Made by a program: the position numbers and the translations under genes | Part shown: positions 1 to 7,900 of the stretch, piece by piece | Layout of the letters: each line of letters begins with the position of its first letter | Numbering within the stretch: the stretch's first letter is position 1 | The notes under the pieces: model-generated | The model's input: only the letters and a program-made list of their open reading frames with translations | The model's database searches: none | Told to the model about the DNA's origin: nothing | Virus record (IMG/VR): IMGVR_UViG_3300011114_000387 | Coordinates: 1 to 54,075 of that record | Strand: one strand, 5' to 3' | DNA from: a virus | DNA length: 54,075 bases

Positions 1-200
1 GGCCAGCACCGGCACGACTTTGTATGTGTAACTGAAGAACGGCAACGCAAAGTCACGGGCCAAACGGGCGCCCGTGGGCAGGTCGTCGTAGGTAAAAATA
101 AATTGCTGCGAATAGTCGACCGCGTCGTCAATATCTAAACCACGTTTACGGGCATCGCGATAAATCAAATAGCGGAAGAACAAATCCTCAGCTTCGTATG
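1..200. repeat. Terminal direct repeat, left copy
   Basis: These 200 bases recur at the right end of the window. The only difference is at position 74 (G here, T at 53949), which changes a Thr codon to a Lys codon in the minus-strand gene covering both ends. The repeat shows that the molecule is circular or terminally redundant and that the window ends are arbitrary. Confidence 0.97.
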
Positions 201-3200
201 CTTTGCCAGCGGGCTTGCGCAAGAAGAATGACAGGGCATTGAACACACGGTCTGCTGCCATGCCGGTTTTAGACTCACTCATCTGAGCCATGGCTTTGAG
301 TTGTTCTGGCAACTGGTCCATCAACTCAGAACGGTTAAACGTTCCACCAAACAAGCCGGCTTCTTTGGCTTCGTCGACCATGGCGTCGCCCTTGATCAAG
401 TCGCGCACGGCGCCGGCGTACTTACCCGCGTCCCAATAGGACACGCCGGCAAAGTGGGCCATCGTCAAGTTAGACAATACGTTGTTGGCGTGCGAGACTG
501 GATTGAGAACGGTCTTGCCCTCTTTCCACATTGACAAACCTTTGAGGTACATCTTGAGCAAATCGTTTTGCATCGAGCTGTCAAAGGTGCTGAGCTGGTC
601 CATCACTTCTTTGGGCACCCACTTACCACCAAGCTTGCCGTAACGGCGAACGTTTGCGGTGTCTTCAATTGTGGTTGAAGGGACTTTTACATAGCCCGGC
701 TGCTCTGTGCGGCTGGCGTAATTGGCTGCTAGGTTTTCGTACAGACGGCCAAGCGCTAGATCGCGCTGTGACTTGTTGTAGCCCATGACAAAACGGAACA
801 TGGCATCGCGGATCTCGCCCATGTCGTCACGTTCGTCGCGTGTGTAGTCACGCCACATTGTCACGGTGTCGCTGGTCAAGGGGTCGAACGTGGCATCACG
901 AACTTCCCAGCCTAAGTCAAGCCAGTCTTGCACGTCAGCCACCGGCACGTTCTCAAACATACCGCGAGCCTTAAGACTGTTGCCAGTGATCCCCTGCATT
1001 GTGCGGGTGCGGCCCATCAAACTCTTGGCCGCTTTCATCCATGCTTTTGTTTCGTCGCCAATCTTGGACTCGTAGAAACGCGGCAAGTATTTGCCGTCCC
1101 AGCGACCAGCAGCTTCTGGTGTCAACATGCCAAGGCGTACCAGTTCTGCGGTCTGCTCAGACATGATTGATTGCATTGAGGCGGCCAGTTCCAGCACTCG
1201 CTTGGGCGGCTTGACGCCGCGTTTAAGTTCGCCTTCAATGACATCGCTGATCATCTGGCGCTCTTGCTCTGGCAGGTCTTTAAGTTTTTCGGCTACGTTG
1301 ACCGTAAGGTCTTGAGCCTTTTCAACCTCAGTCTTCATTTTGCGCAGCGCCCGGCTAAGCTCTGGGCTGACTGGCTTCATGCCGATTATGTCGAGAACAT
1401 TGTTGGCCACATCGGCCACAGCCCGATAGGCCTTGGCTCCTGCGCCGAAGCGGAAGCGGCCAGTCTCATCACGGCTAAGAATCCAACCCTCGGTCTGACG
1501 GTTGCTGAACATCATGTCAGCCGGGTTTTCTTGGCGCCACTGAGAAGCGGCTAGGACAAAGGCGTCAAAGTCTTTGTCGCCAAACTCGTCGATTGTTTTG
1601 TAGCCAGCCTCTTCGGCCTTCTGTTGCAGAAAGACTTGTTGTTGCTTGGCGTCTTCGGAAAGCTCGCGCTGCTTTACGGAGTATTGCGGCCCGCTAGGCT
1701 CTTGCCCTCTTTCAGCTTCTCGCTGATTGCGCTGGACATTCTGCTCAGCTTTAGTTTGGCCTCCATCTGCGCGGGACTTAAGCGTGTCGAGGGTTGCGTA
1801 GTAGACGCGTTGGCTGATTCGGCCTGCGTCGAATTCTTCTTCTGTTGCATCTTGGAACTTCTCCAGTAAGCCTTCCCTGCTTACGACGGGGAGATCTGCA
1901 ATATCGATCTCTGCATAGTTGCCTGAACCGCGTGAGTTATCAATCACGTGGATTTTGAATAGTGGGTTATTGCCAAACTCTTGTTGCAGTTGGCGGATAA
2001 CTTGGTTGGAACCAGCGTGCGTTTTAACCAGCGACTCAAGGGTCACTGTTCGTCCGTTCTTTGGGTCCATCGCGCGGTTGAACACGCCGTTTACCAACGC
2101 GTCTACCGGCTCGCGGTATACATGAGCAATTATAACAGACTGCTCTTTGTCGAGCGCGGCCTTGATGTTTCGCTTGGCCTTGTCAATGCTGGACAGCGTG
2201 CCGTCAAAGATTGTGTGCGACTCGTTGAGGATAGGCGCAAGCAAGGCTTCGGCTGAAGATTTACCAGCTCCGCCACCGCCAGACATAAACGTGATCACGC
2301 CGCCCGGCTTGGACTCCTCAAGGCGTTGGTCATACAGCATTTGACTGAATGCGCTGGACGCCTCATGCACTTGCGGTGCAAGGCTGCGGTCTGCGCGGTA
2401 CTCGGGGGACAGGTTGCGGATAAGGTCGACGTCAATCTTCTTACCCTTCTCGGTCCCCTCAATCTCGGAGTACTGCCGAACAGCACCGCCAAAGTCAGAC
2501 AAGATAAGCTGCTCAAGTTTGGCATTGATGTCGTTGGCCCCGCGAGGACTAAAAGCGATTGGCGCACCGGTGATGTCTTTGCCATCTTCGCTAAACGTAG
2601 CGTTCTTGGCCAACACCAGAGGGCCGATCTGAATTACCTCATCAGCCTTGAGCACAGGCTGCATGGTGTCACGGTCGTAGAAGTAGCTGTGTCGGAATGG
2701 GTCCATACCGACCTGTGTCCAAGCCGGGTCTTTGATAGCGGCATCAGCCCGAACCTTTGCGGCTTGGTTGCTAATGGGTTTCCACTTGCCAAGCATGGTG
2801 GCAATAGTGCCTTTGCTTGTACCCTGTGCAATTTTGGTTGCTGCCTTTTGGTTCATGCCAAAAGTTACATCGGTCATTGCTGCTACGGATTCGTAGCCAA
2901 TGACAGTGCCTGCGTCGTAGGCTGCTTGCACTTCACGGTTGGTGGACTTGGGTGTGTGAATGCTAACCACCCACGAGTCATGCTCTTGATACGAAGGAAT
3001 GTCCAAACGTAGCTGGGCAAAGTCGCCTTTGGTTAAGGTGTCTGATGGCAGGCCGTACTTGGCTGCCTTCTCTAGGCTTTGACCACGGCCATTGGCCAAG
3101 GCATATTTAGCGTCGGCTGGTGTTGTAAGCGCAGGGACTTTTTCGTACGGATAGACCGGGCGAAGGTTGTCGACCATGGCGTTGTATTCGTCTTGGGTAA

Positions 3201-4473
3201 TCTTGCCTTCTTGCAAGTCGGTGACGGCTTGCTGCAATTCGTCGGTGCGCTTAAAGCGATCAGAGCTGACATTGGATACGCGGCTTGCTGCTGCGTTCTT
3301 TTGTTCGCGGCGGCTAAGGCTAGGCGCAATTACTTTACGGGCTACAATGCCAAGGCCAACATCAAGCTCGGTTGCATATCGAACTGGGTTTTCTACGGGG
3401 TATAAATATTTAACGCCGCCCGGGGCAATGTCAAACTTGGAATCTTTGGGCACCAAAGTTTGATCTCGATATTGATCAAATTGTTTTTGAGTAGTTACTT
3501 TTATAGGCTCGCCAATTGTTACCGCGCCAATTGCTTTAGCAGGGCCGTCGCCAGTTCTAACAATAGCAACTCGTTTTCCTACATAAGGGCGGAGCGAATC
3601 CGAAGCCCTAGTTTCTAAAGTTTTTTGGCCGTCAACAATTTTATCTGCGTATTGATTTTCACCATCTTGATTGACGTTAATCCCAGTGCTTTCAGTTTGT
3701 TCGCGGCGGCTAAGGCTTATGCCTGCGCCAGCAAACGCGTCACGCAGCGCTTTGGCCCCGTCCTCGGTGCCAATGCGATCGAAGTTGCCCTTAAGCGCAG
3801 CCGCTTGTTCATCGGTCATAGGACCTTTGCTCCAAGGTGCTGCGTCTTCTTGCTCCCTTTCAATGGCTGCGGCCGCTTTGCGCACATCGGCCAAAGGAAC
3901 TGTGGCAAGAAGGTCGGCCTCTGTGCCCTCAGTGAATGAGTACCAGTAACCGCCGTAGCGCGCAGGTTGACGACCGGCTTTTGTAACAGCGCCGCCCCCT
4001 ACGGGTTTACCCGCACGCAGCAAGCTGTATTCACCAAAGCCGCCTTCAGGCACTTTGACTTTGTACACGTAGATGGTGTCTGAGTTAACGCCCTCTGATC
4101 CCGCGCCGGTCTCATCATCGTCGATCATAGAGATGTAGCTGGCCAAGCCTTCGACGCTGGCGGCGTTGGTATTTACGAGGCCTTCCATGTTGGCCAAGCG
4201 AATCACGGTAATAGAGTCACCGGGCTTGGCTTCAAAGACATCGGGTTTTTCTGTACGGGGCCAGTCTTTAACCGGCGTTTGTCGGCCGCTAAAGGCTACG
4301 TCAAAAGGAGCGCCCACATCTTCGTCAGCTTTAGGCGCCAGCATTTCTGCTGCACGACTGGGCAGGTATTGTTCAAGCGCGCCTTGAAGAAGAAATTCTT
4401 TAAGTGCGGGTATGCCCTCAACTGTGGTGCTCTTACCGTCAGCACCAGTGAACGTGTATTTACAGGTTGCCAT
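1..4473 (-). CDS. Giant polyvalent ejection protein (ASCH-like, zeta-toxin-like), N-terminal 1491 codons
   Basis: The frame opens at ATG 4473 and stays open to base 1. It continues from 53875 to a stop at 52988, giving about 1786 residues in the circular molecule. The protein is probably packaged and injected with the DNA, as are other phage polyvalent proteins. Around residues 275-360 there is an ASCH/PUA-like stretch with the motif VDGQKTLETR and YVGKRVAIVRTG. Around 720-900 there is a zeta-toxin-like kinase with P-loop SGGGGAGKSS (residues 731-740). Such kinases phosphorylate UDP-sugars or small molecules in toxin systems; activity here is inference. Near residue 1321 is NPVSHANNVLSN, typical of the long C-terminal region of these proteins. 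The motif SLSRREQ occurs twice. The gene starts 4 nt after the ferritin stop codon, so the two are co-translated. Confidence 0.9.
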   Translation of the reverse strand, partial: MATCKYTFTGADGKSTTVEGIPALKEFLLQGALEQYLPSRAAEMLAPKADEDVGAPFDVAFSGRQTPVKDWPRTEKPDVFEAKPGDSITVIRLANMEGLVNTNAASVEGLASYISMIDDDETGAGSEGVNSDTIYVYKVKVPEGGFGEYSLLRAGKPVGGGAVTKAGRQPARYGGYWYSFTEGTEADLLATVPLADVRKAAAAIEREQEDAAPWSKGPMTDEQAAALKGNFDRIGTEDGAKALRDAFAGAGISLSRREQTESTGINVNQDGENQYADKIVDGQKTLETRASDSLRPYVGKRVAIVRTGDGPAKAIGAVTIGEPIKVTTQKQFDQYRDQTLVPKDSKFDIAPGGVKYLYPVENPVRYATELDVGLGIVARKVIAPSLSRREQKNAAASRVSNVSSDRFKRTDELQQAVTDLQEGKITQDEYNAMVDNLRPVYPYEKVPALTTPADAKYALANGRGQSLEKAAKYGLPSDTLTKGDFAQLRLDIPSYQEHDSWVVSIHTPKSTNREVQAAYDAGTVIGYESVAAMTDVTFGMNQKAATKIAQGTSKGTIATMLGKWKPISNQAAKVRADAAIKDPAWTQVGMDPFRHSYFYDRDTMQPVLKADEVIQIGPLVLAKNATFSEDGKDITGAPIAFSPRGANDINAKLEQLILSDFGGAVRQYSEIEGTEKGKKIDVDLIRNLSPEYRADRSLAPQVHEASSAFSQMLYDQRLEESKPGGVITFMSGGGGAGKSSAEALLAPILNESHTIFDGTLSSIDKAKRNIKAALDKEQSVIIAHVYREPVDALVNGVFNRAMDPKNGRTVTLESLVKTHAGSNQVIRQLQQEFGNNPLFKIHVIDNSRGSGNYAEIDIADLPVVSREGLLEKFQDATEEEFDAGRISQRVYYATLDTLKSRADGGQTKAEQNVQRNQREAERGQEPSGPQYSVKQRELSEDAKQQQVFLQQKAEEAGYKTIDEFGDKDFDAFVLAASQWRQENPADMMFSNRQTEGWILSRDETGRFRFGAGAKAYRAVADVANNVLDIIGMKPVSPELSRALRKMKTEVEKAQDLTVNVAEKLKDLPEQERQMISDVIEGELKRGVKPPKRVLELAASMQSIMSEQTAELVRLGMLTPEAAGRWDGKYLPRFYESKIGDETKAWMKAAKSLMGRTRTMQGITGNSLKARGMFENVPVADVQDWLDLGWEVRDATFDPLTSDTVTMWRDYTRDERDDMGEIRDAMFRFVMGYNKSQRDLALGRLYENLAANYASRTEQPGYVKVPSTTIEDTANVRRYGKLGGKWVPKEVMDQLSTFDSSMQNDLLKMYLKGLSMWKEGKTVLNPVSHANNVLSNLTMAHFAGVSYWDAGKYAGAVRDLIKGDAMVDEAKEAGLFGGTFNRSELMDQLPEQLKAMAQMSESKTGMAADRVFNALSFFLRKPAGKAYEAEDLFFRYLIYRDARKRGLDIDDAVDYSQQFIFTYDDLPTGARLARDFALPFFSYTYKVVPVLA

Positions 4474-4477
4474 GTGG

Positions 4478-4969
4478 TCAGGCTCCCAGCTCCTGATCGA
4501 TCAAGAGCATGCCTGCCTTGTCGCCGTCCACTAACTGGATGCGGGCAAGCAAATCGCCGTACTCGCCAACGCTGGTGCGCTGAAGCTCCAAGAACTGCAG
4601 CAGGAACTGCTGAACCACGGGGTCGCTACTTGCTTGGGAGTAGTAGTCTTTGTAATTTTTGTAAAGCTCAAGCTCGGTTTCATAGGCCAATTCCATGGCG
4701 TCAGAAAACGACTTAACCGAGGCGGTCATAGCCTCAATCATGGGGACCTTAGCTACACAGCCAACGTCGTTTTGAAATTGGGCGTGCAGTTGGTAATGGT
4801 CCAACTCGGCTTCGCTTTCTTTTAAAAAGAATTTCATTGCACCAAGATAACCAAGGCGCTGCACCTGATTGGCAATGTGCTTGTACAGGTTTGAGGCGTA
4901 AAGCTCAGCGTGGATTGCGTCGTCTAGCATGCGCTTGAGGTCGGCAGAAATGATCATTGTTGGTGTCAT
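4478..4969 (-). CDS. Ferritin-like diiron protein
   Basis: A 163-residue four-helix protein close in length to bacterial ferritin FtnA (165). Residues that line up by spacing with the FtnA ferroxidase centre are E22, Y29, E55, H58, E99 and Q130 (FtnA E17, Y24, E50, H53, E94, Q127). The FtnA E130 position seems to be Ser133. Ferritins oxidise Fe(II) and store Fe(III) in a 24-subunit shell; whether this one assembles is unknown. The gene starts 9 nt after the stop of the 1957-residue polyvalent protein, with an AAGGG ribosome site that overlaps that stop, and ends 4 nt before the next giant gene. It therefore belongs to the late ejection module rather than a metabolic cassette. A rubrerythrin- or Dps-like protein is less likely because there is no CxxC or Dps inter-subunit pattern. 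Confidence 0.82.
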   Translation of the reverse strand: MTPTMIISADLKRMLDDAIHAELYASNLYKHIANQVQRLGYLGAMKFFLKESEAELDHYQLHAQFQNDVGCVAKVPMIEAMTASVKSFSDAMELAYETELELYKNYKDYYSQASSDPVVQQFLLQFLELQRTSVGEYGDLLARIQLVDGDKAGMLLIDQELGA

Positions 4970-4978
4970 GGTAAACCC

Positions 4979-7900
4979 TTATTTGCAATTGATTTCAACT
5001 AAGCCAGCGGTGTCCAGCTCGTCAAGGATGTCGAGGAAATTATCCTGCATGTATTGGATCTGAGCCGCATCTGACCGCCGCGCAATCACAGCCTCCGTGT
5101 TGGCCTTGGCCAATCCGCGCTTTTCTAATCCGGCGAAGATGTCTTTGAGGGAGATGCGGTTTCCGATGAAAGTTTCCCGCTCTTCTCCTTGGATCGGGCC
5201 AGCTGGCCCGCTCGGCTGGCCAGCCTGCTTATTTGTTCCCGCGACCGACTCGCCAGCCACTTGTCGTGTTGGTCTTGGTCCAGATTCGGCTGCTGTGCTG
5301 ATTCGTTTTCCATCAAAACCTTCTTTCGTAAGTAGTAATTCTGCCGCACCTGCGTAGTCTTGGCTAGTCACTTGCAGATCAACGCCCAGCTTTTTGTACA
5401 GCTCTTGTTCTGGATACCAGATCAAAGCCTGCAAAGCGGCCGGGGGTACGCGCTTGCCGGTTTGCTCTTCAACCAAAGTCACCAACTGACGGGTTACGTC
5501 ACGTAGACGCTGGCGTTCACCGCCGCTAGAGGGGGAGTCGGTAGGCTTGTCAGCCGATTTAATAATCCCGTTAGACGCACCTACCAAAGCGGTTTTAACG
5601 CGGGCGCCTGAGTCAAACGCAGCCCGCTCTTTGATAAATTGCCGGTTGTGTAGGCTGTATATTTTACGCGCCAAAGCAATTGCGCCCTCGTCGGTTTGTT
5701 GCGCAGCGGCAACATCTTCCGGCTTAAAGTCTGCGGCATAAAGGCCCCGGCTTGAATCGCCGGTCTCAGCCAAAGCGGCGCGCAGCTTGGCCACTTGCTT
5801 GGGAAACAGGACTGGGTCAAACGCTGGCAGCGTACCGCTAAGGCGGCCGATGGTGCGCATGAACCACATGTCCATGGTAATTGGTTCGAAGTTGCCGGTG
5901 AGATTACTGTAAAAGCCGAAGCCAATCTTGGGGCCAAAGATGGCCGAGCCAAGCATCTTCTCATCCATCGACTCAGAGCCAATTGGAAAACCAATAGATT
6001 CCAGCTCACGTTTGGTGAACTCAGTTTGCAAAAAGCGGCGCAGAAGATCCGGCCCCATATCGGCCATCACATCGTTGGCCAATGCAAAGTTCTTAGCCAT
6101 GGCCGGCGCAGATTTGCCTTTGCCGACTTCAGGGAATTTGCCTGTTGCGCGGAAGGCTTCGTATTGACTAGACGCGTAAGTCAGGTTGGCTTCCACGTTC
6201 ATTGTCTGAGAGGCGATGGCAACGGCCATCAAGAAAGCATTGCGTGCGTTCGGGTCCGTGTCCAACTCTGGGTATTTGACAGCCATGATGCGTAGCGTTT
6301 TAGCTACGGTCTCGTCGTACCATTCAACGGCATTGCCGGCGCTGCGGATTGCGCCAACAGCTTCAGCTGCCAACATGCGCGCCAGTGTGCTGCGGTCCTC
6401 GTCTTTGTTGATGTCAAGGGTCGGCATGCCTGAATCGCGGTATCGCTGATCCAGCCATTGAATGGTTTCTGGAATGCCGCCAATGTTGGGGGCGCGGAAG
6501 GTTTTGCCTTTCACACCGCCCAACATTAGGGGCAGAGCACTGGCGTTGTACTCTGCTTGGGAAAGACCGAAGGCGTCTGCAACAGAGCGATAAACGCCTG
6601 TGTCTATTTTGCGCCCGCCGGTACTTTCATCTTTCGCGAGTTCGGCTTCGATGGCGGCGCTGGCTTCTTCGCGGATGCGACGAGCCTCTGTCCGTTTTGC
6701 AAGAAGCTCGGGAGACCCTGTTCCCTCTTGACCATAGTCATACTCCTCTTTGGAGGGGAAGGCCATCTGGCCATCCCCGGTTTTTAAAATAAAGTTTTCC
6801 GGGCGATTGCCAAGAACGCTTTCTATTTTTGATGCAAGGTCGTCCATACTAGCAGAAGGAACGGCCAAAACCATCTCTTGCCCAACCGTTGTGTGGCCGC
6901 TGATGTTTTCTGGCGACACCTGCCGCAAGTCTTGATAAACGGCGTCGACTGATTTTTGATCGACCATGTTTTCTGGCAACGTGATCGTGATCAAACCGAT
7001 AGGTGATGAACCTTCAAAAGGTTTGGAATCCAAAACCATCATGCTGTCTTGAGCTAAACCAAACCCGCCTAACCGAGCAACATCCATGAGCTGCTGAGCA
7101 GATGCCGTGCTTGAAACAAGCGCAGCAAACGAAGGACTTGTTTTTTCAAGATAGCCGCCCAACTGCGGGGTCATCTTAGCCCTAACGCCGGCGAGCTTAA
7201 ACACTTGAGGCATGATCTTCTCAGCAACCCTTTGGCTGATTTCAATCTTGCGTTCAAAAGGCACTGCGTCCCAACGAGCGGTAAGCTCGGTATTGTTAGG
7301 ATCGGGGGCGACCTCAAACATAACCCTAGCGGGTGCTGTTTTCTTGCTGAACCTGACGTCACTGCCGATGCGTTCCAACTCTACGTTGGCTGCGTCGCGT
7401 GAAGTGGCGGGGATCTCCAGATTGCCAGCAGCAACGCGAGCACCCGGTACACGGGAAGCCTTGATGGCGGCCAACTCTTTGGAAAGAAGCCCCTTCTTCA
7501 GCGTTGTGGGTTCGGCTGGTGTAGGGGCTGGGGCACCGGCCACGCGACCCAAAGATCTTACGGGTACGGCAGAGTGGCGCGGGCCCAGCAACACGACGGC
7601 TGACTGGTTGTTCCCAAAGGGGGCCAGATAGCCGTCAAATCCGGCGTTGATTACAGCTGACTCAAAGGCATTGAAGCTGCCCTTTGGTGGAATCAGTTTT
7701 GTTTCGGGGTCGTAGATGTTGTTGAGCTTGGCTTCGTGGGCGATACCTCCGACTCCTGCTTCTGGTCTGACGCCGGAGCCTTGGTCAACATAGAAATAAA
7801 CGCGGTTTTTGAGGCGAGGATCTGGGCTACTGTCCAGCCGATCGCGCTCTGCACCTTTGAGGCCAGTCCCATAATAAGCTCCATTTAACGAGGTACGAGG

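Noticed and set aside
2326-3012. Open frame of 228 codons on the plus strand
   Set aside because: It lies wholly antisense to the giant polyvalent gene, has no ribosome site and no domain, and its composition follows from the complementary codons.
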